From Flavobacterium daejeonense DSM 17708 (GTDB lineage: Bacteria > Bacteroidota > Bacteroidia > Flavobacteriales > Flavobacteriaceae), in the NCBI RefSeq assembly GCF_000425425.1, contig NZ_AUDK01000030.1:1-53252 (forward strand): a stretch of 53,252 bases of DNA, read 5' to 3'. The notes below the pieces were generated by a model that saw nothing but the letters and a program-made list of their open reading frames with translations, had not been told where the DNA came from and searched no databases. Of this stretch, positions 36,697-44,439 are shown piece after piece. Each line of letters begins with the position of its first letter. Within the stretch, counting starts at the first letter, position 1. A program made the position numbers and the translations under genes.

Positions 36697-36723
36697 AACT
36701 CATAACCCAAAACTCATAACTCA
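36697..36723 (+). repeat. Dispersed intergenic repeat, copy identical to 16408-16434 (opposite strand)
   Basis: These 27 bases repeat the minus strand of 16408-16434 exactly and end three bases before the UbiA-family ATG. The preceding 36600-36695 is AT-rich and also word-like (GATTTTAGATTTTTGAC, CAACCATCAACCATCAAC). Confidence 0.8.
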
Positions 36724-36726
36724 AGG

Positions 36727-37656
36727 ATGAACCTCCTCAATCTCATTCGATATAAAAACGTATTAATGCTGGCTTTTATGCAGCTGGTTTTCAGATATGG
36801 TTTTTTAAAATTACAAAAAATCGATTTGGCGCTGGCTGACTGGCAATACGTACTGTTGGTTTTGAGCAGCATATTAATTATGGCGGGCGGTTATGTAATC
36901 AATGATATTTTTGACCAATCTACTGATTCCATCAACAAACCCAATAAAGGTATTGTTGGCAAATTTATTTCGGAGGCCAAAGCTTATAATATTTATGCCT
37001 TCTTAACAATTTCGGGAGTTGCAATTGGATTTTATTTAGCCAATGTAATTATGCGTCCAAATTTTGCCGCCATTTTCGTTTTCATTGCAGCAACACTTTA
37101 TATTTATGCTACGAGTTTGAAACAAATGCTGCTCATTGGCAATATTGTTGTGGCTTTGTTATTGTCGGTAAGTGTATTGATTATTGGAATTTTTGATATT
37201 TTTCCGGCAACCGATAGGGCTAATCAAAAAATCATGGGAAGCTTATTTTCAATACTTTTAGATTATGCTATCTTTGCTTTTCTGATTAATTTTCTTCGCG
37301 AAATTGTCAAAGATTTAGAAGATTCAGAAGGTGATTCTAAACAGGGAATGCGCACCCTGGCTGTTGTTTTAGGCTCAAAAAAAACAGGCAAACTACTTTT
37401 TCTAATCAGCTTCGCTCCTATTCTTGCGTTACTTTATTATACCAATAGTTATCTGATTCCAAATCATTTAATTCCGGCTACGATCTACAGTTTACTTTTT
37501 GTTTTGGGACCTTTGCTGTATTTTAGTATCAAAATTTGGAATGCACAATCAAAAACCGATTTTACGCATTTAAGTAAACTCCTGAAATGGATTTTATTTT
37601 TCGGAATTCTGTCTATTTTAGTTATCACATTAAACATACAAAACCATGCTTCGTAA
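36727..37656 (+). CDS. UbiA family prenyltransferase (geranylgeranylglycerol-phosphate geranylgeranyltransferase-like)
   Basis: The 309-residue integral membrane protein has eight or so hydrophobic helices and two acidic motifs of UbiA enzymes: NDIFDQSTDSINKP (NDxxDxxxD) and the second at REIVKDLEDSEGD. It transfers a prenyl chain to an acceptor. The flavobacterial family is usually named after the archaeal ether-lipid enzyme, but the real acceptor may be a quinone head or another lipid. It overlaps maf by 11 bases. Confidence 0.87.
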   Translation: MNLLNLIRYKNVLMLAFMQLVFRYGFLKLQKIDLALADWQYVLLVLSSILIMAGGYVINDIFDQSTDSINKPNKGIVGKFISEAKAYNIYAFLTISGVAIGFYLANVIMRPNFAAIFVFIAATLYIYATSLKQMLLIGNIVVALLLSVSVLIIGIFDIFPATDRANQKIMGSLFSILLDYAIFAFLINFLREIVKDLEDSEGDSKQGMRTLAVVLGSKKTGKLLFLISFAPILALLYYTNSYLIPNHLIPATIYSLLFVLGPLLYFSIKIWNAQSKTDFTHLSKLLKWILFFGILSILVITLNIQNHAS

Positions 37657-38230
37657 TAAACTCAAAAACTATCAAATCATTCTCGCTTCGGGTTCGCCGC
37701 GAAGGCAGCAATTTTTCAAAGATTTGGATTTGGATTTTGAAATTCGCTTAAAAGAAATTGAAGAAATTTTTCCTCCGGAATTAAAACGCGAGCAAATTAC
37801 CAATTATCTCGCCGAGCTTAAAGCTGCAGCATTTGATGGCGAATTAAAAGAAAACGAAATATTAGTAACCAGTGACACTCTGGTTTGGCATAACGAAAAA
37901 TCTTTGGGAAAACCAAAAGACCGCAACGAGGCTTTTGAAATTTTAAAATCCTTATCCAATGTCACTCACGAGGTAATTACTTCGGTTTGCTTTAAAACCA
38001 ATTCAAAAACGGAAGTTATTTACGAAATAACGAAAGTTACTTTCAACGAATTAAGTGACGAAGCCATTGATTATTATATCGAAAATTACCAACCTTTTGA
38101 TAAGGCCGGAGCTTATGGCATTCAGGAATGGATTGGTTTTATTGGGGTTTCTAAAATCGAAGGTTCTTATGCCAATGTAATCGGGCTACCGGTTGACAAA
38201 GTGTACCAATATTTGAGTAACTTAATCTAA
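37646..38230 (+). CDS. maf: Maf-like nucleoside triphosphate pyrophosphatase
   Basis: The 194-residue protein begins with the Maf signature ILASGSPRRQQFF, followed by VTSDTLVWHNEKSLGKPKD and the PFDKAGAYGIQEW motif. Maf proteins hydrolyse dTTP, UTP or modified nucleotides to monophosphates and diphosphate, limiting misincorporation. It overlaps the UbiA gene and is 11 bases from the MscS-like gene, so all three are probably one operon. Confidence 0.94.
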   Translation: MLRNKLKNYQIILASGSPRRQQFFKDLDLDFEIRLKEIEEIFPPELKREQITNYLAELKAAAFDGELKENEILVTSDTLVWHNEKSLGKPKDRNEAFEILKSLSNVTHEVITSVCFKTNSKTEVIYEITKVTFNELSDEAIDYYIENYQPFDKAGAYGIQEWIGFIGVSKIEGSYANVIGLPVDKVYQYLSNLI

Positions 38231-38241
38231 AAATTGACAAG

Positions 38242-38772
38242 ATGCATTTTTTCGAAGATCACTCCAATGAATTAATCATTAGCGGAGTATTAGTTCTGAT
38301 TATCATTGTTTTACGAATTATTTCTACAAAATTAGTACGCCGATTTGCTAAATCTTCTGATCGTATTGAACACCGAACCAATCTGGTTATAAAATATATT
38401 CATCTCCTGATAAATATCTTAGCCTGCATTGGGTTCATAATTATTTGGGGAGTACGCCCTAAAGATATTGTGCTTGCGGTTTCATCCATTGCAACCGTTG
38501 TAGGGGTGGCTATGGTTGCCCAATGGTCAATTTTAAGCAATATCACTTCGGGAGTGATTTTGTTTTTTTCCTTTCCTTTTAAAATTGGCGATACCATAAA
38601 AATTTTGGATAAAGATTATCCGATTGTAGGCGAAATCGAAGACATCTCGGCGTTTTACGTGATTTTAAAAAGTACCGATGGCGAACAGGTGATTTATCCC
38701 AATAATCTTTTGTTTCAAAAAGGAATCTCAATTGTACATAATTTTGAAGAAGAAAAAGAATTTACCGATTAA
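38242..38772 (+). CDS. Small MscS-family mechanosensitive channel
   Basis: The 176-residue protein has two or three membrane helices and the MscS pore/beta-domain sequence: VGVAMVAQWSILSNITSGVILFF and the beta barrel KIGDTIKILDKDYPIVGEIEDIS...YPNNLLFQKGI. It stops after the beta domain, so the C-terminal alpha-beta cage of E. coli MscS (286 residues) is absent. It could open in response to membrane tension or have a different gating role. The gene closes the kdsC-like to maf run. Confidence 0.87.
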   Translation: MHFFEDHSNELIISGVLVLIIIVLRIISTKLVRRFAKSSDRIEHRTNLVIKYIHLLINILACIGFIIIWGVRPKDIVLAVSSIATVVGVAMVAQWSILSNITSGVILFFSFPFKIGDTIKILDKDYPIVGEIEDISAFYVILKSTDGEQVIYPNNLLFQKGISIVHNFEEEKEFTD

Positions 38773-38877
38773 CCTCACTTTTCAGCAATAAAAAAAGTGG
38801 CTGCTTACTGATTAATAACTAATTAATCAGTATATTTATAAAAAAGAACCGGATTTTTTAATTTAATTTTTTTAAGT

Positions 38878-39186
38878 ATGAAAAAACTAAACTTTTATTT
38901 GACAGCCTTATTCCTAACATTAAGCGTGCTAACAACTCAGGCGTATGCCACGGAGAAAAACCCGGCAACAACACCAAAAGAAGTTCCTGCCAAAGTACAA
39001 ACCATGTTAAATCGATTAAATGAAATTAAGGAAATGGACAAATCAAACTTGTCCTCTTCTGAAAAAAAAGAATTACGAACCGAAGTTAAAACCATCAAAA
39101 AGAATTTAAAAAAATCAGGACAGGGTGTTTATTTATCCGTTGGAACCATAATTATCATCCTTCTTTTATTGATATTATTACTTTAA
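38878..39186 (+). CDS. Small exported protein with C-terminal membrane anchor
   Basis: The 102-residue protein has a signal peptide (MKKLNFYLTALFLTLSVLTTQAYA). A highly charged lysine-rich middle (KMDK/SSEKKELRTEVKTIKKNLKK pattern) follows, and a final hydrophobic stretch (TIIIILLLLILLL) ends exactly at the C terminus. I recognise no family. The arrangement suggests a periplasmic helix tethered to the inner membrane by its tail. It has its own terminator at 39215. Confidence 0.75.
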   Translation: MKKLNFYLTALFLTLSVLTTQAYATEKNPATTPKEVPAKVQTMLNRLNEIKEMDKSNLSSSEKKELRTEVKTIKKNLKKSGQGVYLSVGTIIIILLLLILLL

Positions 39187-39214
39187 AAATCAACAAAATA
39201 AACCCAATAAATTA

Positions 39215-39245
39215 AGCCCGTCAGTAACAGACGGGCTCTTTTTTT
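39215..39245 (+). terminator. Terminator after the small tail-anchored protein
   Basis: AGCCCGTC (39215-39222) pairs with GACGGGCT (39230-39237) and is followed by CTTTTTTTT. Confidence 0.92.
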
Positions 39246-39273
39246 AGTTGTTAATTACTCTTAAACCACATTT

Positions 39274-39290
39274 TTGGCACAATAATTGGC
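39274..39290 (+). promoter_or_regulatory. Sigma-54-like element before paralogue 1
   Basis: TTGGCAC, five bases, TTGGC: the -24 motif with canonical spacing to a degenerate -12 motif, 44 bases before the ATG. The same layout precedes the other two paralogues. Confidence 0.5.
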
Positions 39291-39334
39291 TTCTGATAAC
39301 TAAAGTTGAATGTTTAACCTAAAAAACAGAAATC

Positions 39335-39799
39335 ATGAAAACTTTAAAATTAAGCATCGCAGCCATTGTATTATTCATAGCCACCTCAACCACACAGGCA
39401 CAGGTTTCCGTAAATGTAAATATTGGTACACCTCCAGCCTGGGGACCGGTAGGATATGCTAATATTGATTATTATTACTTACCTGACATTCAAACTTATT
39501 ATGATATCCGACTTTCCCAATTTATTTATTTCAACAACGGAAGATGGATTTATTCCAGATATTTACCAGGACCTTACAGACATTATGATTTGTATCGCGG
39601 TTATAAAGTAGTACTAAACGATTATCACGGCAGAACGCCTTATAAATATTTTAAAGCCCACAAAGCAAAATATTACAAAGGTTATAAAGGAAAACCTCAA
39701 AAAACAATTGGGTACAGAAACTATAACCACCATGATTATCACAAAGGGAACAAACACCACAATGACCACTGGAATAATCACGGACACAAAAAACATTAA
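39335..39799 (+). CDS. Secreted protein of a tandem trio, copy 1
   Basis: The 154-residue protein has a signal peptide (MKTLKLSIAAIVLFIATSTTQAQ). A conserved core follows, VSVNVNIGTPPAWGPVGY then YYYLPDIQTYYDI and FIYFNNGRW, ending in YKYFKAHKAKYYKGYKGKPQ. The tail is rich in His, Asn, Lys and Tyr. I do not recognise a named domain. With no anchor or lipobox it may be a periplasmic, outer membrane-associated or released protein. Strong similarity to the two genes after it shows local duplication. It has its own sigma-54-like element and terminator. Confidence 0.82.
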   Translation: MKTLKLSIAAIVLFIATSTTQAQVSVNVNIGTPPAWGPVGYANIDYYYLPDIQTYYDIRLSQFIYFNNGRWIYSRYLPGPYRHYDLYRGYKVVLNDYHGRTPYKYFKAHKAKYYKGYKGKPQKTIGYRNYNHHDYHKGNKHHNDHWNNHGHKKH

Positions 39800-39820
39800 A
39801 TATTTTAATCTCTAAATACT

Positions 39821-39850
39821 AAAGAAACGCTAATAGCGTTTCTTTTTTTT
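39821..39850 (+). terminator. Terminator after paralogue 1
   Basis: AAAGAAACGCT (39821-39831), AAT, AGCGTTTCTTT (39835-39845), then T run. A near copy follows paralogue 2. Confidence 0.95.
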
Positions 39851-39893
39851 AGGCTTATTCAAAAAGTTAAAAAAAAGTTAAAAAAAACAATAC

Positions 39894-39909
39894 TGGCACG
39901 TTAATTGGA
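39894..39909 (+). promoter_or_regulatory. Sigma-54-like element before paralogue 2
   Basis: TGGCAC, five bases, TTGGA, 45 bases before the ATG. A double AAAAGTTAAAA run lies just upstream, as before paralogue 3. Confidence 0.5.
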
Positions 39910-39954
39910 ATAAACATAAAAAAAATAAACCTCAAATTTTAAAACTAATAAATT

Positions 39955-40428
39955 ATGAAAACTCTAAAATTAATCATTGCCGGATTCTTACTTTTCATAA
40001 GTAGTAATTCTCAGGCTCAGGTAGCTGTAAATGTAAATATAGGCACTCCTCCTGCTTGGGGTCCTGTAGGATATTCTAATGTTGAATTTTATTATTTGCC
40101 TGATATCGAATGTTACTTTGATATTCATTTATCACAGTTTATTTATTTTAACAACGGAAGATGGGTTCGTACCAAATACCTTCCAAGACCTTACAGAAAC
40201 TATGATTTATACAATGGATACAAAGTTGTCTTAACCGATTATCACGGAAAAACACCTTACAAATATTTTAAAACACATAAAGCAAAATATTACAAAGGTT
40301 ACAAGGGGAAACCTCAAAAAACAATTGGAAACAGACAGGATTATTACCACAGTAATAAAAATCACAAATCAGACAAAAAACAACATCATGGAAATAACGG
40401 CCATGGTAACGGAAATAAAAAACACTAA
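39955..40428 (+). CDS. Secreted protein of a tandem trio, copy 2
   Basis: The 157-residue protein has signal MKTLKLIIAGFLLFISSNSQAQ and the same core as copy 1, with VAVNVNIGTPPAWGPVGYSN, FYYLPDIECYFDI and FIYFNNGRWVRTKYLP. The stretch YKGYKGKPQKTIG is unchanged between copies 1 and 2, so these two are the closer pair. One cysteine (in DIECYF) is present in the mature part. The tail is His/Lys/Asn/Gly-rich. Function unknown. Confidence 0.82.
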   Translation: MKTLKLIIAGFLLFISSNSQAQVAVNVNIGTPPAWGPVGYSNVEFYYLPDIECYFDIHLSQFIYFNNGRWVRTKYLPRPYRNYDLYNGYKVVLTDYHGKTPYKYFKTHKAKYYKGYKGKPQKTIGNRQDYYHSNKNHKSDKKQHHGNNGHGNGNKKH

Positions 40429-40448
40429 TTATTTCCCTTTAAAAATAA

Positions 40449-40477
40449 AAAGAAGCGCATTAGGCGTTTCTTTTTTT
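40449..40477 (+). terminator. Terminator after paralogue 2
   Basis: AAAGAAGCGC (40449-40458) pairs with GCGTTTCTTT (40464-40473), with one G-U pair, followed by T's. Similar to the terminator at 39821, so the duplication unit includes the terminator. Confidence 0.9.
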
Positions 40478-40516
40478 AAACCTTAAAAAAGTTAAAATAA
40501 AGTTAATAAAATATTT

Positions 40517-40533
40517 TTGGCATAGTACTTGTT
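40517..40533 (+). promoter_or_regulatory. Sigma-54-like element before paralogue 3
   Basis: TTGGCAT, five bases, TTGTT, 69 bases before the ATG. The spacing between the -24 and -12 motifs equals that at 39274 and 39894. Confidence 0.5.
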
Positions 40534-40602
40534 CTTTAACCTAATACAAGCAAGAATAAAAAAATAAAAAGCCCCCAAAATAACTTTAAAAAAACAGAAA
40601 TC

Positions 40603-41100
40603 ATGAAAACTTTAAAATTAATTGCCACCGGAATCATTTTATTTGCAGCTGCTACTACTTCTCAAGCTCAGGTTTCCATAAATCTAAACATAGGAACTCC
40701 TGCCGTGGTAGTAAGACCAGCCTGGGTACCTCAAAATCATGTAAACGTAGATTTCTACTATATTCCTGAAATCGAATCTTATTACGACATGAGAGCCGGA
40801 TTATATGTTTATTTAGACAACGGAAACTGGTGTCGCACAAGATACGTTCCGGTGCGTTACAGAAATTACGATTTGAGTCATACCCGTCGAATTGAATTAA
40901 GAGGGTACCACGGAAGTCGTCCTTACACTTACTTTAACAACCACAATGTGAGATACGACAACCATTATTACAATAAAAGATATGTAGAAAGTCGTCGTTA
41001 CGATAATCGTTATGACAACCGTCGTTACAACAACCGTTATGCCGACAATTACAGAGATAAACACGACAGAGGAAACCATTACGGACACAGAAATCGTTAA
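40603..41100 (+). CDS. Secreted protein of a tandem trio, copy 3 (divergent)
   Basis: The 165-residue protein has signal MKTLKLIATGIILFAAATTSQAQ and the core VSINLNIGTPAVVVRPAW, FYYIPEIESYYDM and YLDNGNW. It has an insertion near the core start compared with copies 1 and 2. Its tail is different: Arg/Tyr/Asn/Asp-rich with RRYDNRYDNRRYNNRY repeats rather than Lys/His-rich. It is highly basic. Function unknown; the family call rests on the shared core and gene order. Confidence 0.8.
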   Translation: MKTLKLIATGIILFAAATTSQAQVSINLNIGTPAVVVRPAWVPQNHVNVDFYYIPEIESYYDMRAGLYVYLDNGNWCRTRYVPVRYRNYDLSHTRRIELRGYHGSRPYTYFNNHNVRYDNHYYNKRYVESRRYDNRYDNRRYNNRYADNYRDKHDRGNHYGHRNR

Positions 41101-41121
41101 TAATTTTCAAGCATAAACTAC

Positions 41122-41154
41122 AAACCATCTCCATACCATCGGGATGGTTTTTTT
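41122..41154 (+). terminator. Terminator after paralogue 3
   Basis: AAACCATC (41122-41129) pairs with GATGGTTT (41143-41150), followed by T's. An alternative inner stem ACCAT-CGGG-ATGGT is also possible. Confidence 0.8.
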
Positions 41155-41242
41155 ATGCACTTATTCTTGCATACTCATACCCTAAAACTTCAACAGATTT
41201 TGTATTTTAGCCCGGCTCATTATTTGCATAAAAAATTACAAC

Positions 41243-42871
41243 ATGGATTTGAACTTCAACAAAAACGAAGACCACAACAAACTTTTACTTTCAGACTTAA
41301 GACAAAAATTTACCAAAATAAAATTAGGTGGCGGAGAAAAACGCATTCAAAAATTACATGCCGAAGGCAAAATGACCGCTCGTGAGCGAATCGATTATTT
41401 ATTGGATGCTAAAGCTGAAAGTATTGAAATTGGGGCTTTTGTTGGAGACGGTATGTACAAAGAGCACGGGGGCTGTCCTTCTGGCGGTGTGGTTGTAAAA
41501 ATTGGGTACATCAAAGGCAAACAATGTATTGTAGTTGCCAATGATGCCACTGTAAAAGCCGGAGCCTGGTTCCCCATTACCGCCAAGAAAAACCTGCGTG
41601 CTCAGGAAATTGCGATGGAAAACAAAATTCCGATTATCTATTTGGTTGATAGCGCCGGAGTTTATTTGCCTATGCAGGATGAAATTTTTCCAGACAAAGA
41701 ACATTTTGGACGCATTTTTAGAAACAATGCCATTATGAGCAGCATGGGAATTACACAAATTTCGGCCATCATGGGCAGCTGTGTTGCCGGAGGTGCCTAC
41801 CTACCTATTATGAGTGACGAGGCTATTATTGTTGATAAAACTGCGAGTATCTTTCTGGCGGGAAGTTATTTGGTTAAAGCCGCCATTGGCGAAACCATCG
41901 ACAATGAAACCTTAGGTGGTGCCACAACTCATTGTGAAATTTCAGGTGTAACCGATTATAAAGCTAAGGATGACAAAGACGCCTTAGATAAAATAAAAAA
42001 TATCGTTGATAAAATTGGCGACTACGAAAAAGCCGGTTTCAGTCGAATTAAAGCCGAAAAACCAGCTTTGGACACTAACGAAATCTACGGTATTTTACCA
42101 AAAGCCCGAAGTGAACAATACGATATGAAGGAAATTATCCTTCGATTGGTGGATAATTCAGAATTTGAAGCTTATAAAGAAGGCTACGGACAAACTATCA
42201 TTACGGGTTATGCCCGAATTGATGGTTGGGCAGTAGGAATTGTGGCCAATCAACGTAAAGTAATCAAAACAAAAAAAGGCGAAATGCAGTTTGGAGGTGT
42301 GATTTATTCCGATAGTGCCGACAAAGCCACTCGTTTTATTGCCAATTGCAACCAGAAAAAAATTCCTTTGGTTTTCCTTCAGGATGTAACCGGATTCATG
42401 GTTGGTTCCAAATCGGAACAAGGCGGAATCATTAAAGACGGTGCCAAAATGGTAAATGCAGTGAGTAATTCGGTTGTTCCAAAATTCACAGTTGTGGTTG
42501 GAAACTCTTATGGAGCCGGAAATTATGCGATGTGTGGAAAAGCCTATGACCCAAGACTAATTGTTGCCTGGCCAAGTGCTGAACTAGCCGTTATGGGTGG
42601 AACGCAGGCCGCAAAAGTTTTGGCACAAATTGAAGCTTCTGCTTTAAAATCCAAAGGAGAAACCGTGGATGAAGCCAAAGAATCCGAATTATTCAATAAA
42701 ATAAAAGCAAGATACGACGAGCAGGTTTCGCCCTATTATGCAGCTTCCCGTTTGTGGACTGATGCAATTATCGATCCACTGGAAACCCGTAACTGGATTT
42801 CGATGGGTATCGAAGCTGCCAACCACGCTCCTATTGAAAGGCCTTTTAACTTAGGCGTAATTCAAGTATAA
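41243..42871 (+). CDS. Acyl-CoA carboxylase beta (carboxyltransferase) subunit, MccB-like
   Basis: The 542-residue protein has the two crotonase-like halves of biotin-dependent carboxyltransferases. The first half has KMTARERIDYLLD, GGCPSGGVVVKIG and GSCVAGGAYLPIMSDEA. The second has QDVTGFMVGSKSEQGGIIKDGAKM, GNSYGAGNYAMCGKAYDP and MGGTQAAKVLAQIE. The motif FLAGSYLVKAAIGE is closest to methylcrotonoyl-CoA carboxylase beta chains. It moves a carboxyl group from biotin to an acyl-CoA. The biotin carboxylase/carrier subunit is not adjacent. Leucine breakdown is the likeliest role. Confidence 0.9.
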   Translation: MDLNFNKNEDHNKLLLSDLRQKFTKIKLGGGEKRIQKLHAEGKMTARERIDYLLDAKAESIEIGAFVGDGMYKEHGGCPSGGVVVKIGYIKGKQCIVVANDATVKAGAWFPITAKKNLRAQEIAMENKIPIIYLVDSAGVYLPMQDEIFPDKEHFGRIFRNNAIMSSMGITQISAIMGSCVAGGAYLPIMSDEAIIVDKTASIFLAGSYLVKAAIGETIDNETLGGATTHCEISGVTDYKAKDDKDALDKIKNIVDKIGDYEKAGFSRIKAEKPALDTNEIYGILPKARSEQYDMKEIILRLVDNSEFEAYKEGYGQTIITGYARIDGWAVGIVANQRKVIKTKKGEMQFGGVIYSDSADKATRFIANCNQKKIPLVFLQDVTGFMVGSKSEQGGIIKDGAKMVNAVSNSVVPKFTVVVGNSYGAGNYAMCGKAYDPRLIVAWPSAELAVMGGTQAAKVLAQIEASALKSKGETVDEAKESELFNKIKARYDEQVSPYYAASRLWTDAIIDPLETRNWISMGIEAANHAPIERPFNLGVIQV

Positions 42872-42875
42872 AACT

Positions 42876-43394
42876 ATGAGCTATCAATTTAGAAAAGCTA
42901 ATCTTGCTGAAATCCCTCAAATTTGGAATATTTTACAAAAAGCGATTCACCGTCGAAAATTGGATGGCAGCAACCAATGGCAGGATGGTTACCCTAATCC
43001 CGAAGTCATTCAAAACGATATTGAAAAAGTGGCAGGATTTGTTTTGACCAATGCGAACACAATTCTGGGTTATGCAGCTCTTTTTGTCAATGACGAACCC
43101 GCCTATGAAGTTATTCAAGGAAAATGGCTGACAAATGAAGGTTTTGTTGTCTTTCATCGGGTAGCAATTGCTGAAGATTATTTAGGCAAAGGTTTGTCCA
43201 AAATTATCCTGAACTATATTGAGGAATTCGCCTTGAGCAATCAAATTTACAGTATCAAAGCCGACACCAATTTTGATAATTTAGCCATGTTAAGCATTTT
43301 TGAAAAACTCGGTTACCAGTACTGCGGAGAAGTCTTTTTCAGAGGTAGCGCCCGAAAGGCTTTTGAAAAAGTTTTGGATAAATCATCCCTGTAA
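42876..43394 (+). CDS. GNAT family N-acetyltransferase
   Basis: The 172-residue protein shows the GNAT motif A as VFHRVAIAEDYLGKGLSKIILNYIEEFAL, and motif B with FDNLAMLSIFEKLGYQYCG. Substrate unknown. It starts four bases after the carboxylase stop, so the two genes are very probably co-transcribed. No sequence link between them is visible. Confidence 0.87.
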   Translation: MSYQFRKANLAEIPQIWNILQKAIHRRKLDGSNQWQDGYPNPEVIQNDIEKVAGFVLTNANTILGYAALFVNDEPAYEVIQGKWLTNEGFVVFHRVAIAEDYLGKGLSKIILNYIEEFALSNQIYSIKADTNFDNLAMLSIFEKLGYQYCGEVFFRGSARKAFEKVLDKSSL

Positions 43395-43456
43395 AGTATC
43401 ATTTAACAATAGAAAAAACACTCTTTCTTCTCAATTCTGATTTATTTTTTCTACAT

Positions 43457-43501
43457 TTAGAAACCTGCTTCTACATAGAAGCAGAAACAATCTGTTTCTA
43501 A
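43457..43501. promoter_or_regulatory. Nested palindromes in the fdhD leader
   Basis: Outer arms TTAGAAAC (43457-43464) and GTTTCTAA (43494-43501), inner arms CTGCTTCTA (43465-43473) and TAGAAGCAG (43476-43484). In addition TTCTA-N4-TAGAA and TTCTA-N2-TAGAA lie one after the other. It ends 20 bases before the fdhD ATG. It may be an operator or a structured leader. Confidence 0.5.
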
Positions 43502-43521
43502 AATCTCAAAAATAAATTGGC

Positions 43522-44400
43522 ATGGAAATCACTAATTTGGAAACCATTTCCATCAAAAATAAATACATCCAAAAAGTAAACGGATGCCAAATTTCAAACG
43601 TGGAAGACGTCCTTTCCATCGAAGAACCACTCGAAATTCGCTTGAAATATTACCAAGATCAGGAAATTATTCATCAAAATATTTCGGTAACGATGCGCAC
43701 TCCGGGCAATGATTTTGATTTGGCTGTCGGTTTTTTGTTTACCGAAGGAATTATTAATTCTTTCGATGCTATAAAAAAGGTGTATCATTTGGAAAAAAAT
43801 TGTGAGCTGCTAAAAAAGAATTCCGTTATCGTGGAACTTCATGAAGGTTTTGCTCCCAAATTAATACAGGCCGAGCGGAATTTCTATACCACCTCAAGTT
43901 GTGGTGTTTGCGGCAAAAGTTCCATTGATGCCATTAAAACCGTAAGTCCATTCAAAACTTTAGAACTACCAAAAATTAGTATTTCTGCCGCAATTTTATA
44001 TCAACTTTCTCAAAAATTAAGATTAGCGCAAAGCGATTTTAGCAATACTGGTGGCATTCACGCCTCGGCATTATTTAGTCTTGCCGGGGAATTATTGATT
44101 TTGCAGGAAGATGTAGGTCGCCATAATGCCTTAGACAAATTGATTGGTAACGCTTTCGCAAAAGACCTATTGCCTTTGAACGATCACATTTTACTCCTAA
44201 GCGGAAGAATTAGTTTTGAATTGGTTCAAAAAGCAGCTATGGCAGGAATTGCAATTATTGTAGCCATTGGTGCGCCGTCAAGTTTAGCGGTCGAACTGGC
44301 AACAGAATGCAACATGACTCTCATCGGTTTTTTAAACGAAAACCGTTTTAATATTTATTGCCAAAGCAGCACTTTCTGTTTAGACACTGAAGAAAATTAG
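43522..44400 (+). CDS. fdhD: Formate dehydrogenase accessory sulfurtransferase FdhD
   Basis: The 292-residue protein matches FdhD (E. coli 277): IRLKYYQDQEIIHQNISVTMRTPGNDFDLAVGFLFTEGI, the catalytic cysteine loop TTSSCGVCGKSS, TGGIHASALF and QEDVGRHNALDKLIG. It moves sulfur from a cysteine desulfurase to the bis-MGD molybdenum cofactor, needed for formate dehydrogenase-type enzymes. It sits 39 bases before such an enzyme, and a cysteine desulfurase gene follows on the other strand. Confidence 0.96.
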   Translation: MEITNLETISIKNKYIQKVNGCQISNVEDVLSIEEPLEIRLKYYQDQEIIHQNISVTMRTPGNDFDLAVGFLFTEGIINSFDAIKKVYHLEKNCELLKKNSVIVELHEGFAPKLIQAERNFYTTSSCGVCGKSSIDAIKTVSPFKTLELPKISISAAILYQLSQKLRLAQSDFSNTGGIHASALFSLAGELLILQEDVGRHNALDKLIGNAFAKDLLPLNDHILLLSGRISFELVQKAAMAGIAIIVAIGAPSSLAVELATECNMTLIGFLNENRFNIYCQSSTFCLDTEEN

Positions 44401-44439
44401 AACCCAAACCTTCCTTCTATCACCGAAAAACTGGTTATC

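Noticed and set aside
38878..39186. Possible toxin of a type I toxin-antitoxin system
   Set aside because: It has a cleavable signal peptide and a 50-residue charged region, and no antisense RNA promoter was evident.
43457..43501. Molybdenum cofactor riboswitch before fdhD
   Set aside because: The length and conserved boxes of that riboswitch are not seen; only palindromes are present.
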